DNA from: Eucalyptus grandis
Lineage: Eukaryota > Streptophyta > Magnoliopsida > Myrtales > Myrtaceae
Direction of reading: 5' to 3'
NCBI RefSeq assembly: GCF_016545825.1
Contig: NC_052612.1
Location: 2,480,001 to 2,544,000, forward strand
Length of the DNA: 64,000 bases
Under the pieces are notes generated by a model that was given only the letters and a program-made list of their open reading frames with translations, was not told the origin of the DNA and ran no database searches. Positions 1-11,018 of this stretch are shown here, piece by piece (within the stretch, counting starts at the first letter, position 1; each line of letters begins with the position of its first letter). A program made the position numbers and the translations under genes.

Positions 1-643
1 CTCAACCACACTTCCTCAAGGTCTCACAAGTATTTAATATCTCTTTTGAGTACAATATAAGATCGATGATTGAATCAGCAAAGAACTAAGAGTTTCAGAC
101 TTTGGAATTTTTCTTTCACATATTCTTGAATAACTTGAGCGTCTTCCTTATATACTCCTACATGGTATTATAACCGTTGGCACCTTCCAAAGGAGTTCTC
201 CCAATATACCCGTTGGATAGAATTAATTAGGGAGATCTCGAGTTATTTAAGGAATGTGATGATAGCCCACTAATCCTGCTCGCCTATCCAATCAGGATCT
301 AGGTTTCCATAAGTAAAACATTCCATGTATATTTCGTCAATCAACATATCTAACTATCCGAATTGATTTCAATAAGAAGAATTGATCACAAGATGTTATC
401 TCCAGCCGTGAGATCTTCTTCAACCGTACGAACCAAATCCTTAAAAATATACTTGCATCTGGATAAGTCTTCTTTATCGGATAAATCTTTTCTCCGTTGG
501 TCTAGAAGCTATCAGTGAGGGTAGACTTTAAATCTTGAGTCTATAGGTCTTTAAATTTTGACAATAGAGTTTGTAAGTCTTCAGACTAGACTGATGGAAA
601 CGTTTTGTCAACTTCAAAATAAATAAGGAAGTTTTCTCCAACA
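1..643 (-). repeat. 3' LTR of the Copia element (partial)
   Basis: This is homologous to 8,598-9,242 over its whole length, with scattered substitutions. About 300 bp of the LTR is missing beyond the window edge. The inner boundary on the plus strand is CTCCAACA, so the minus-strand LTR begins TGTTGGAG. The many differences between the two LTRs indicate an old insertion. Confidence 0.93.
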
Positions 644-660
644 ATCTCCCCATTTTTTAT
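644..660 (-). other. Polypurine tract of the Copia element
   Basis: On the minus strand ATAAAAAATGGGGAGAT lies directly against the TGTTGG start of the 3' LTR. This is the expected position and composition for the plus-strand primer of plant Copia reverse transcription. Confidence 0.85.
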
Positions 661-1017
661 GGTGACAAAACTTTCCTGCAGATTTGAACACATTTGTCTT
701 GCAAAACAACACTTAAGCTAAACAAAATATCTTCATAAAAGATGAGTAGATTATGATATGAATAGTAACGATTTTGCAACCACAAAAAACATGTTAGTCC
801 TGCAAAACAACTATCCTTTCCATAATCATTATCATGGCCTAAGTTATTGCAAGCATCAAAAGATCAAATCAAATAGTCCAAACCACAGCCAACCAAAAGA
901 TAAGTCTGAAAATCCAAAAATCCAAACCAAAAGTCAAATCTACATCAAACTTCTCCCCCTTTTTGTTAACAGCAAAAAGTGAAGAATAAATAAAAAGTTG
1001 TTTGAAAATAGAGAGAA

Positions 1018-3170
1018 TCAAAGCTGTTTGGGAAGGCAAATAAGCTGGAATTCTCCCATGGAATTCACTATCTTCTCAAGCTTCCCAATGGTCTCCTTCA
1101 GTTGTTGGAAATCTTCACCCTTCACATGATCTTTCACTTGAGTCTTCAAGGCGTTTAATTGATCTTGCAAAGACACTAAAGTGGCCATGAAAGCACTCTT
1201 GAGATCCTGCATCTCATACCCCATAGCATATTGTTGTTTCCTTACATCTAATAAAATCTTTAGCAGTCTTGAAAAGTTTGTTGTTTATGCTGTTGCAGCA
1301 CTAGGTCCAGCTGAGTCTATTCCATGAGTTTTGAGAATGGAGAGATCTTCAGCAAATTGTCCACCATGACTATGAGTGGATGCTTCTAGATAATGAGAGG
1401 CATACACATCCTCCGAATCTGCTGCAGAATGACTCACATCACTAGTAAAGATAGGTGAAGAACTACCCTGTTGTGCAACAGCTCTCCCTATTTGATTGCC
1501 TCAGGTGGAGTAGGAAAGATTTCTTCTTGTTCAACTTCAGCTTCAGAGTGATGCGCGTCTACAGTTCCAATTCCTGCCATATCAAAGTCACTGGACAAGG
1601 AGACAGCCAAGGTTGGCTCAAAAGTCTTCTTGACCCTAGTCTATCTCTTCTTCTCTATCTTCTTTCTTCCTCTGTCATCCTCTGTTCTTCATCTTCCTTC
1701 TCTGTCTCTTCTCTCGTCTCTTGAAAGCTGACAAAACTCTTCAAGTTTCTTAAAACTGAAAAAGTCATTTCATCATCATCCTCTTCATCCTGCAAGATGA
1801 GAGTTCTCTTCCTCTTTACCGGAGCATCCATGGGCTCATTGCCTTTCCTTTTGGCTACAACAAAGTCTTGTTTTGCTTTGACGGGAGACTTCTCCTTCAT
1901 TTGCCCTAACACCTTATTAAGCTCTTTCAAATGCATCTTTGTGACCATTTTAAATCCAATCACTATTGGAGAAATGTTAGTCAAACATAATGATGCAAGG
2001 ATGTGAATTTTAAAATGTCTAAAAATGCGTGTGATAAGAGCAAAATAAGGGAGTTGCCCCTTATCTTTCACCACTGTTCTGTACATGCGAAACATGATGG
2101 TGTGAGGCAAAGAGAATTTGTAGCTAATATTGATGGACGCATCAATTTTGCTTTAGACCGAGATACATCAGTCTTTGAAGTCGACTTTGGAAGGATGCGG
2201 TTGATCACGATTTTGTGCATCAAGATGTTGGAGGCATTCATCCTAGAGTATGATATCTTACCTTCAGCATCCCTATCTTTCACCATTGATAGAGTAGCGT
2301 GAGCAACAAATACACTAATTGGTTGGAAACACGCTCTTTCCACCCTAATTAGGTTAGCCAAAGTGTCCATATCCACCAAAAACTCCTTATCCCTCACTGT
2401 GAAAGAGAAAATGTTTGCATTCAAGAAAAATAAGTTCAATTAAAAGTAAGTTATGAGTTATGGATAAGCAGGAGTAGATTTAGAACAAAAGCACTCCAAT
2501 TGCAAAAGAGCAAACTTCTCTCGTAGATTTACTTTCACCGAATCAAGAAAATCAAAATCAACACTCCTAGGGTTCATAACCCCTCTCTTCATTAGATTCA
2601 AATAAACCCTCTTGTGATTCTTTGATCTGAATAGACTTGATCCATCACCAACAACATTTGCAGCAACTCTTGTTCTAAGCTGAAAATGGGTAAACATACG
2701 ATCGTCGTCATCCTATCCTTGTGGTTGATTAGCAGTGCCAAAGCGCGAGTTACTAGGAAAATTAGCAAAGGCTTTTTCAACCGATCCCTTTTCTACAATA
2801 CCCATCTTCTCCATATCGCGCAAAAAAAAGAATTTCATCCTTGTAGCCTCTCTCTCTCTCTCAGGAATTCATCAATCAAAGACATAGCGGTTCCTCCTCT
2901 TTTCAAACTAGAATAAAGCTTGAAAGCAACCTTAGGAGTTAACGTTCTTATAGGTTCAACATCTTCCAAAATTTCTTCTTTTGGTTGAGTCGGTGGAGGA
3001 GACTGACGCTGTTGAGAAGGTTGTTGCTGACTTGGTCGCTGTGGTGGAGAAGAATTTTCTTCCTCGGTCAAATCGAAATGCGTAGAACCCTCAGGCATGT
3101 GTCGTGGTCCCCTACTTGCAATTCTCGAAGACTTTCTTGAAGACATTGTCGCTTCAAGAGAGAAATTCAC
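1018..3170 (-). pseudogene. Additional Copia ORF: putative plant transposon protein domain, fragmented
   Basis: A third coding region lies downstream of pol and in the same sense, before the 3' LTR. It starts near 3,170 with a Ser/Arg/Pro/Gln-rich disordered N-terminus (MSSRKSSRIASR, then many P and Q). Pieces at 2,458-2,780, 2,068-2,439 and 1,655-2,110 follow in different frames. They resemble the plant-specific 'putative plant transposon protein' domain: an ILP(K/R)S motif near 2,190, and LPYFALITRIFRHF near 2,040 for the usual LPYG-LTRIF-HF. The C-terminus at 1,018-1,224 is a predicted coiled coil rich in K, L, Q and E. Frameshifts and stops break it several times. Such extra ORFs sit where env-like genes lie in SIRE elements. 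No signal peptide or convincing membrane anchor was seen, so an envelope role is not supported. Confidence 0.7.
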
Positions 3171-3639
3171 AGACTTGCTTGAAAAGGTGAAACCTTTTTG
3201 GATTAAATAGTAGTGAAAGTGAGAGCAAGTGGGAATTCAGTATTTTAGGGTTTGTGAGTGAAAATGAAGAAGACAAATTTCAACTATATATAAAGCAAGT
3301 GAAGCAAAGTAAATGAAGCGTCACAAAGGAAAAAATAGAAATGCATTTTCGAACAATAACTACCTTTTCAAAAATGAATAACTACCTTTTTGAAAATAAA
3401 TAAATGCCTTTTTGAATAACTGCATTTTCGAAAATGAATAAATACTATAAATTAAAAACTTGGAAAGATAATTTCAATCATTTAGCGATTAATAAGTAAT
3501 TATACCTTTTCAAGTCTTTAACCAAAAATTAAATTACTAGTACCAAAATAACTTACAGTCGTAACTCTTGGTCTTTTGAGTTTGAGCACCTTCAGACTTT
3601 AATGGATAACAGATGTGATGTTCAGTCTAGTGCAAATAT

Positions 3640-4381
3640 ACTCAAATAGGCTTTTCTCTAGTGGCTTTGTAAATATGTCCGCTAGTTGATTTAGTTGAAT
3701 CAATGAAATGAATCATAACTTCTTCATTTTGAACATGATCTCTAATAAAGTGATATCGAATCTCTATGTGCTTTGCTCTTGAATGAAGAATTGAATTATT
3801 TGTGAGATTAATTGCACTGGTGTTATCACATTTGATCTCGGTGCATGAATCTTCGATTCCAAAGTCTCTCAGTTATTGTTTTATCCATAGGATTTGAGAA
3901 CAGCAATTTCCAAGGGCCACATACTCTGCTTCTGCTGTTGAAAGAGTTACAGTATTTTGCTTCATTGAGAACCATGATACTATCCTATTTCTTAGCAATT
4001 GACAAGTACCGGAAGTACTCTTTCTATCAACTCTGCAACCTGCTAGATTTGCATCTGAATATCCAAGGATAGTAAAGTCTCATTCTTTGGGATATCACAG
4101 ACCTAACTTTGAGGTAGTTGCAACGTATTTAATGATGTGTTTTGCAGCACTTAGATGAGATTCTTTGGGATCATATTGAAATCTAGCACAAATGCAAACA
4201 TTAAACAAAATGTCAGGTCTAGAAGTAGTAAGACAAAGAAGTGAACTAATAATACTCCTATAAAGCTTCTGGTCAATTTTATTTCCTCCTTCATCTTTGT
4301 CCAGCTTCGAAGAATTTGACATTAGTATCTCAGTCTTTTTGCAATTCTCCAATCCAAACTTTTTAACAAGTTCTTTTGCAT

Positions 4382-4417
<36 letters not shown>

Positions 4418-5090
4418 GAATGAAAATTCATTCCTTCAATTGTTTCATTTGTAATCCGAGAAAGAAAGATAATTCAACATAGATTTGAACAAATATAAAG
4501 TTTTTACCTTCTCTTTAAACAAGGTAATATCCACTTTTCCTTTGATAAAACCGTTTTGAATTAGAAATTTACTTAACTGTCATACCATGCTCGATGTGCT
4601 TGCTTTAATCCATATAGAATCTTTTTCAGTCTGAATACTAAGTCTGGTCTCTTTGGATCTTCAAATTCAGGATGTTGTTCCACATGGACTTCTTATTGAA
4701 TAAATCCATTTAAGAATGCACTCTTGACGTCCATTTGGAATAACCTAAAATTTTTATAACAAAAGCAAGTAATAATCTAATTGCTTCTCACCTGGCTACT
4801 GGTGCATAGGTTTCATCATAGTCTATCCATTTTTCTTGTGTATATCCTTTAGCCACAAGTCTTGCTTTGTTCTTGACCACTTTTCCTTTTTCGTTCATCT
4901 TGTTCCTGAAAACCCATTTAGCTCCAATAATGGATTTATCTTTTAGTTTAAGAGTTAATTCACATACTTTGTTAATGCTGAACTGTCTGAGTTCTTCTTG
5001 CATTGCTTCAATCCAGCTTTCGTCAGCTAAAGCTTCTTCTATGCTTTTAGGATTTATTTTAAAAATAAGTGTCACGGTGCTAGACTCTTA
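3640..5090 (-). pseudogene. Copia pol: reverse transcriptase and RNase H part, with RT active site deleted
   Basis: RVT_2-type reverse transcriptase is clear at 4,788-5,075 (EALADESWIEAMQEEL, then ARLVAKGYTQ, then DYDETYAPVAR). It continues in broken frames to about 4,415. Around 4,473-4,490 the minus-strand reading goes straight from QIYV into ELSFFLGLQ. The two catalytic aspartates of the YVDD box and roughly 40 following residues are therefore missing. The (TA)n tract at 4,385-4,413 interrupts the next part. RNase H follows at 3,700-4,352 (KLYRSIISSLLCLT, RPDILF, STSGTCQ, LSTAEAEYVAL). Many stops and frame changes are present. Without the catalytic aspartates this copy cannot encode active RT. 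Confidence 0.88.
4385..4413. repeat. (TA)n microsatellite inside Copia RT
   Basis: About 29 bp of uninterrupted TA dinucleotides within the decayed reverse transcriptase region. They were probably gained after insertion, since no Copia RT codes for this. Confidence 0.95.
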
Positions 5091-5486
5091 TTACTTTTTG
5101 GATCTGGTGTGAATCCCATCATCAATGTCACCGATGATGAGTTTTTGGTATGACTAGACTTGTGCTTCCAGTTATTGGTCAGTCTGACAGTTTGCTGATC
5201 TTCTGCTTTAGTTGATTTTTCAAATTTCGCCTGTTGTTGATTTTCAGAGGTCTGAGCTGCTTTAGGGGAGGTAAACTTTGTAAAGTCTGGAGCAGGTTCA
5301 AATTCTTCAGGTTGAGTCTAAATCGGTTAATTTTGCAAAGAGTCTTGAAATTTGACATTCATAGATTCTTCCACGGACTGAGTCTTCTTGTTGAATACTC
5401 ATAAGCTTTGCTTGAGGTTGAGTAGCCAAGGAAAATTCCTTCATCTAATTCTTCTTCAAACTTACCAGTTCGATCATTTGCATTTT

Positions 5487-6608
5487 TCAAAACAAAACAT
5501 TTGCAACCAAACACATGAAAGTAAGAACAATTGGCTTCTTTCTTTTGAATAACTCATAAGGAGTTTTCTCCATAATAGGCCTTAAGAATACTTTGTTAAT
5601 AATATAGCAAGTTGTAGAAACTGCTTTAGCCCAAAAACGAGAAGAAATATTACTTTCTATTAAAAAAGTTCTTACCATTTCTTACAGAGATCTATTCTTT
5701 CTTTCCACAACTCCATTTTGTTCTGGAGTGTATGGAGAAGAGAAAACATGCCAAAAACCCGATTCATCACAAAATTTTGCAAAGTCTTGATTTTCAAACT
5801 CACCTCCATGGTTTGTTTGTATGCTTGAAATAGTATATTCTTTCTCATTTTGAACTTTCTTGGCAAACTTTGAAAAGTGAGAGAATGTTTCAAACTTACT
5901 TGCCAAAAAGTGAACCCAAGTAAATCGAGAATAATCATCCACAATTATTAGGCGATATCTCTTTCCACCAATACTTTTAGTTCTGGTTGGTCCAAAGAGA
6001 TCCATATGCAGAACCTGCAAAACATGATTAGTAGAAACCTAATTTATTGGTTTAAAAGAACTTTTAACCTATTTTCCCAACACACATGACGTGCATAAGT
6101 TAGATTTTTGAAACTTTACATTGGGCAGCCAACGAACAAGGTTCTTGGAAGAGATCTTGGCAATTTACTTCATGTTGACATGGCCAAGCTTTCGATGCCA
6201 AAGATTTGCTTCATCTTGAATTGAAATTATACATTGAGGTTTTTCTGGTTTTATATCTAGAAGATATATGTTCCCATGTCTTCGTCCAGTAAAAGATTGA
6301 GAAAAATCTTTACTAGTTCCCGAACATATTCCTTCTTGGAAATTGATTTTGAATCCAGTATCGCACAGTTGACTAATGCTGAGTAAATTATAATTTAGTC
6401 CTTCCACCAAGGAGACATTATTAATTGTGAGACTTTTAATCTTTACAGTTCTACACCCAACAATTCTTCCTTTGCTATTTCCACCAAAAGAGACTTTTCC
6501 ACCATTCATTTGAACAAATTTTATAAAACAACTTGAATCTCCAGTCATATGTCTTGAACAACCACTATCCAAATACCATTTAACATTTTTCTTGATAGTG
6601 ACTTGCAA
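5487..6608 (-). pseudogene. Copia pol: protease and integrase part
   Basis: The aspartic protease shows WYLDSGCSRHMTGD near 6,540-6,580. The GAG-pre-integrase motif LWHRKLGHVNMK is at about 6,165-6,200. The integrase core runs from 6,020 to about 5,682: HMDLFGPTRTKSIGGKRY, VDDYSRFTWV, HGGEFEN and TPEQNGVVERKNR. The first catalytic Asp (HMD) and the Glu (VVERKN) are present. The second catalytic Asp, normally in an SDHGGEF context, reads TNHGGEF here, so D is replaced by N. Further integrase C-terminal sequence continues at 5,487-5,678 in another frame. The domain order fixes the element as Copia. The D-to-N change adds to the RT deletion as evidence of inactivity. Confidence 0.9.
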
Positions 6609-7126
6609 TTAAAAAAGAAACTCAAGTTTTTTTTGGTACCCACATTTTCTTGGGTCCAGAGGAGTTAGTGTAATGTGCAGTCTTTGCCCATTCCTTCTTA
6701 ACAAGTCTCCAAACCATATGACATTCCTTCTCAAAGTATTATAAGCTGTTGCACATTGAACATTTGAGAGTACTTCGGCCAACATGTTTCACAAAGACTT
6801 TTTGAAAATGATTTCTGTAAAAGTTTTTGTAGGTCTTTGTTTGATTCATTCCTTCACTTTTGGAAAATCAATTAGAGGAATAGTTTCTAAAGTCATTCCC
6901 AATCCTAACTTGTTAAAATAAGGTCTTTGTACTGAAAGAATTTTTTCCAGCTTTTCAAATCCTACTGAAAATCTTTTTGAAATATTTGAAATGTCATTTT
7001 TCAAAAATGTATTTTCTTTTGAAAGAGAGTCTGCATTTTCTTTTAGAACAACAAAACTTTTGTCTAAATTTTTGAACTATTCTTTCTAAGAATTTTCCTA
7101 TTGTTTCAGTGTAGAATTCTCCATTT

Positions 7127-8230
7127 TTAGCTCGAAATCCTCTTAAGAGAGGTTTTGAGACTATGACAAAACTCATCAATGTATTTCGAGACTCTAGTGG
7201 GAATTTTTAGATTGTTTATCTCGATTTCGCTGTCTGAGTCTGAGTCTATATCTATCTCAGAGTCTGAGTCTGATTTTGATTTTGCCATTACACAAATGTT
7301 GGCATAATTTTCATCACTTTCTTCGCATTCAGTATCACTCCATGTCTTTGCTTTGAGAGCCTTCCTATATTTCTCAGCTTTTCCTTTCTTTCTTTTCAAC
7401 AAAGGATAATTGGGTCTGATGTGTCCCTTTTTCTTGCATTCAAAACAGATCACATCTTTATTGGTTTCATCATCCTCAATTGATTTGTTTTGAAACTTTT
7501 GAGTGTTTTGTTTCTTCCAATTGAATCTTCTTCCATTTTTGTTCAGTTTCCTGAACCTCTTTATCATAAGAGCTAATTCTTCATCGTCTATATCATCTTC
7601 AGAATCTGTGACATCAGAATCATCGTTAGATTTCAAAGCAATTGACTTCTTACCTCTAGCATCTTCCTCCTTGTTGATTTGCTCCACTTCATAGGACTGA
7701 AGTGTGCCAACTAGTTTGTCTATAGAAAGCGGCATGATACTCTAAACCATTTACAATTTCATTAAAACGACTAAACATATCAATGATAAATTCTCCTGGC
7801 TTCATCTTCAAGGTTTCATATTGTCCGAATAGAATATTAATCCTTATTTCTTTCACTCGATCAATTCCTTCATAGGTAATATGCAGCCTATCCCAGACTT
7901 CTTTGGCTGTTTCACAAGAAGATATTCTGTTATACTCAGTGGGAGATAATGCACAATATAAAGAGTAAATTGCTTTAGTATCAAGAGCTTGTCTCTTGGT
8001 TATTTCTTCTTGAGTCATCTCGCTAGCATCTGCAACTTCTTTTCCTCTTTCTGAAACTGATGCATCTTTAGGAGTGATTACTTTTTTCTACCACATCCTT
8101 CCAGAGGATCTTTCGATCTTAGGAATGCTTTCATCTTGTTTTTCCATATGCTGTATTCATTTCCATCGAAGTAAGGTGGTCTAGTGTTGCTTTGGCCTTC
8201 AACCAAACCTGGAGCCAACATACTAGCCAT
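7127..8230 (-). pseudogene. Copia gag (DUF4219/UBN2 type) with degenerate zinc knuckle
   Basis: Translation from the ATG at 8,230 gives the DUF4219-like start MASMLAPGLVEGQ, then RPPYFDGNEYSIWKNKMKAF, which is followed by a frame break near 8,085. The UBN2-like capsid part lies at 7,689-8,018 (TKAIYSLYCAL, AKEVWDRL, YETLKMKPGE). The acidic C-terminal part at 7,127-7,735 holds the zinc knuckle CFECKKKGHIRPNYP near 7,404-7,450. Its last zinc ligand, normally Cys, is Tyr. Gag packages the element RNA. This copy is frameshifted and its knuckle is damaged. Confidence 0.88.
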
Positions 8231-8278
8231 AGATCTTTAACCAAGAAGTAAAAATACTTCAATTAAATGAGTACACAA

Positions 8279-8290
8279 GCTCTGATATCA
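8279..8290 (-). promoter_or_regulatory. Primer binding site (initiator Met tRNA type)
   Basis: The minus strand reads TGATATCAGAGC two bases after the LTR end (CCCTATCA). The usual plant Copia site is TGGTATCAGAGC, so there is one mismatch. This fixes the inner edge of the 5' LTR. Confidence 0.85.
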
Positions 8291-8292
8291 AT

Positions 8293-9242
8293 TGATAGGG
8301 CTAGTAAGAACACCTAGAGGGGGGTGAATATGCGTTAAAGAAGTTTTTGCAGTACTTAACAACTTAATTCGTTTTTTGAGAATAATAGACTGAAGATGTA
8401 AAAGACTGTAAATAGTTATATCAGACTACGAATTAAAGTAAATAGTTTAGGGAAAGAGAATTGAAACACAAAGTTTATAGTGGTTCGGCTTAGACTAAGC
8501 TTACATCCATTCTCCCGCACTTACGGCCCACTGGCTAAATTCCACTAAGAACAAAAAGAAATATTACAGTCTCACGTCCTTTATTCCACAGTGTAGAAAC
8601 TCAACCATACTTCCTCAAGGTCTCACAAGTATTTAATCTCTCTTTTGAGTACAATATAAGCTCAGTGATTGAATCAGCAAAGAACTAAGAGTTTCAGACT
8701 TTGGAATTTTTCTTTCACACACTCTTGAATAACTTGAGCGTCTTCCTTATATACTCCTCCATGCCATTATAACCGTTTGCACCTTCCAAAAGAGTTCTTC
8801 CAATCTACCCGTTAGACATAATCAATTAGGGAGATCTCGAGTTATTTAAGGAATGTGATGATAGCCCACCAATTTCGCTCGCCCATACAATCAAGATCTA
8901 GGTTTTCATAAGTAGAACCTTTCAAGTATACTTTGCCAATCAACAGATCTAATTATCCGAATTGATTTCAATAAAAATAATTGATCATGAGATGCTATCT
9001 CTAGCTGTGAGATCTTCTTCAATCATACGAACCAAATCCTTAAAAATATACTCGCATCTTAATAAGTCTTCTTCATCGGATAAATCTTTTCTTTGTCGAT
9101 CTGGAAGTTATTAGTGATGGTAGACTTTAAATCTTGAGTCTGGAGGTCTTCAGACTTTGACGTTAGAGTCTGTAAGTCTTCAGACTAAACTGATGGAAAC
9201 GTTTTATCAATTTCAAAACAAATAAGGAAGTTTTCTCCAACA
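8293..9242 (-). repeat. 5' LTR of the Copia element
   Basis: A 950-bp LTR, TGTTGGAG...CCTATCA on the minus strand, bounded by the primer site at 8,290 and by the MULE remnant at 9,243. It is rich in AGTCT/AGACT motifs and ends with the plant Copia signature CACCCCCCTCTAGGTG. Bases 9,243-9,247 (CCGTT) would be one copy of the target-site duplication. The other copy lies outside the window. Confidence 0.93.
8746..8756 (-). promoter_or_regulatory. TATA box of the Copia 5' LTR
   Basis: The minus strand reads GGAGGAGTATATAAGGAAG here. The solo LTR at 9,698-11,018 has the matching GGAGGAGTATTTAAGGAG near 10,512. Conservation between the two LTRs supports a core promoter at this site. Confidence 0.6.
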
Positions 9243-9697
9243 CCGTTCATTAGAGTGATGGTGACATAGGTGATGTCACCATCACTAAATTATATTGGGA
9301 AGTAGCTGAATCCAATGATGATGATGATGGTGATGAAGGGTTGGCTGCTGAAAATTTCTTAATCTTAAGTGATGACGACGATAAGGAGCTTACACAGTCA
9401 AGGAAAAAATAAAGGGATTTTTTGTCAAATAGATTTGGAACTTTGCAGGTAGCTGATGAAGTTCCAAACAGAGACGAAGGCCCTGCAAATGTTGGTGTTG
9501 CTAGCCAGGAGACAGATTAAGAAGAAATCATCGACACTGCTACTTCCTAGGACGAACTTAAAGAAGATCAAGGAGCTATGCGTAAAAGGAAAAATAAGTT
9601 TCCTTCCTATAATCCATACCTCTCCTACTTTGTTAGTAGTTATGAAATTTCTAGATGCGATACAATTTAGGGAAGCTATACTAAAGAACTTCATTGC
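9243..9697 (+). pseudogene. MuDR-like (MULE) transposase remnant, N-terminal part
   Basis: Plus-strand translation gives the acidic MULE N-terminus (LYWEVAESNDDDDGDEG, then LILSDDDDKEL), a basic FPSYNP-type segment and QFREAILKNFI, which is the start of the MuDR DNA-binding domain. Stops occur near 9,411, 9,521 and 9,551. The left edge abuts the Copia 5' LTR, which probably inserted into the 5' end of this transposon. The reading stops in an Ile codon at 9,693 and resumes at the same residue at 11,019, so the block between is an insertion. Confidence 0.75.
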
Positions 9698-11018
9698 TAT
9701 CAGGGAAATCTCTTATGATGTTTTGAAGATGATAAAATAAATCAAAGGCTACTAACGTGTTTAATGGTTAAGTAATAGACCATGTAGATGATAAAACATA
9801 TAAATGATATTGTCAAAGTCTGAAAACGGCAAAAAGACTGTACGTAACATATGTCCAAAATATGTTCTGAAAATTTCCAAACTTATGTATCAAAGTCTGA
9901 AGATTGCTAGACTTTAATGTCAAAGTCTGTTCTACATCAGAAGTTTGCCAACTTTGACAAATTCTAGACTGAACGTGAATGAAGAACCAGAAGACAAACT
10001 CTATGCTGAAACTGAACCAGAAGACAGACTCTATGCTAAAGCTGAACTAGAAAATAGACTCTATGCTGAAGCTGAACTTATTTAGACTGTATTCAGACCT
10101 TAAAGCTAAAACTGTTTAGAAACAGAATATGTTCAGACCCATATTGTGAGGTCTATTGCACTCAGACTCAAATTGTAAAGTCTATTACACTCAGACTTTT
10201 CATCCAGATTCGACAGAACGTAACACAAGCCCTAATCATATAACAGTTAGTGATCGAATTCCACATCAAGATTGATTTGATTAACTCAATCTAATTGATT
10301 GACCATTGGATCTTGAAGACAAAAACTTTCTATACGAAGAAGCTTTACTTATGGAAACCAAGATTTGTTTGTATGGGCGATCGGAATCAATTTGGAATTC
10401 GACTTTTGTCACTTAACGGCTACCAAATTTTCTAGATATAGATCAGTCCAATGGGTAGATTGGAAGACGATCCTCGAGATAATGTCCAACGGCTAGTTTG
10501 GAAGTGGAGGAGTATTTAAGGAGATGAAGGACCGATGAGCAAGAAAGAGATGAAGCGTAGAATTTATAATTTCAAAATCTGAGCGACCTTCAATCATACA
10601 CTTGTCTTTAGTGAGCTTAAACATTTGTGATTGTGAGAGAAATACCAAAAGAGTGACTTAGTGAGATAGTCTGATCTACTACTAAGTGTTTGCACTCAAA
10701 GTTGTAATCTCTTATTGATTGCATAGTGGAATCCAGCTAAGAAGGTTGTTAGCGTGGGAGAGTGGACGTAGGCTTGATTTAAGCCGAACCACTATAAACC
10801 TTGTGTTCTTATTCTCTTCCCTGAATCTATTTATTTTGTTCGTAGTTCTATTTAACTGCTAAAGTCTGATCTCGTTCAAAATCTGCTGCTTTTCAGACTC
10901 AGTTTCAAAAGTCTGTTGTTATTTAGACTCAGGTTAAAAGTAAAGTTTTCACTACATTTTGCAGAATCTGTTTTTACACCTATTCACCCCCCTCTAGGTG
11001 TTCATACTAGCACTTTCA
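9698..11018 (+). mobile_element. Solo Copia LTR inserted in the MULE transposase
   Basis: The right end (CACCCCCCTCTAGGTGTTCATACTAG...TTTCA) matches the 3' end of the Copia LTR at 8,293-9,242 in the opposite orientation, and the TATA context is shared. There is no internal coding region. ATTGC at 9,693-9,697 is repeated at 11,019-11,023. Removing one ATTGC with the block restores the MULE reading phase. The insertion begins TATCAGG rather than TG, so the first G has probably mutated or the left end is slightly altered. A solo LTR forms by recombination between the two LTRs of a full element. Confidence 0.85.
9985..10078 (+). repeat. 30-bp tandem repeat inside the solo LTR
   Basis: Three consecutive units of exactly 30 bp contain GAA(C)AGACTCTATGCTGAA-type sequence, anchored at 9,991, 10,021 and 10,051. 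They probably arose as a local duplication in the U3 region. Confidence 0.85.

Larger units (their letters stand above)
1..9242 (-). mobile_element. Ty1/Copia LTR retrotransposon, degenerate, cut by the left window edge
   Basis: The two ends are near-identical. Sequence from position 1 matches sequence from about 8,598, and both copies finish in the same TTTTCTCCAACA at 643 and 9,242. Read on the minus strand the order is 5' LTR, initiator-Met-like primer site, gag, protease, integrase, reverse transcriptase, RNase H, an extra ORF, a polypurine tract and the 3' LTR. Integrase before RT is the Copia order. Extra coding sequence after pol, with AAAAAATGGGGAG before the 3' LTR, resembles the SIRE-like group of plant Copia elements (family knowledge). 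Every ORF carries stops or frameshifts, so the copy is not autonomous. The outer target-site flank lies outside the window. Confidence 0.95.

Noticed and set aside
1018..3170. Envelope glycoprotein gene in the Copia element
   Set aside because: The position is suggestive, but there is no signal peptide, no membrane anchor and no cleavage-site-like motif. The sequence fits the plant transposon protein domain instead.
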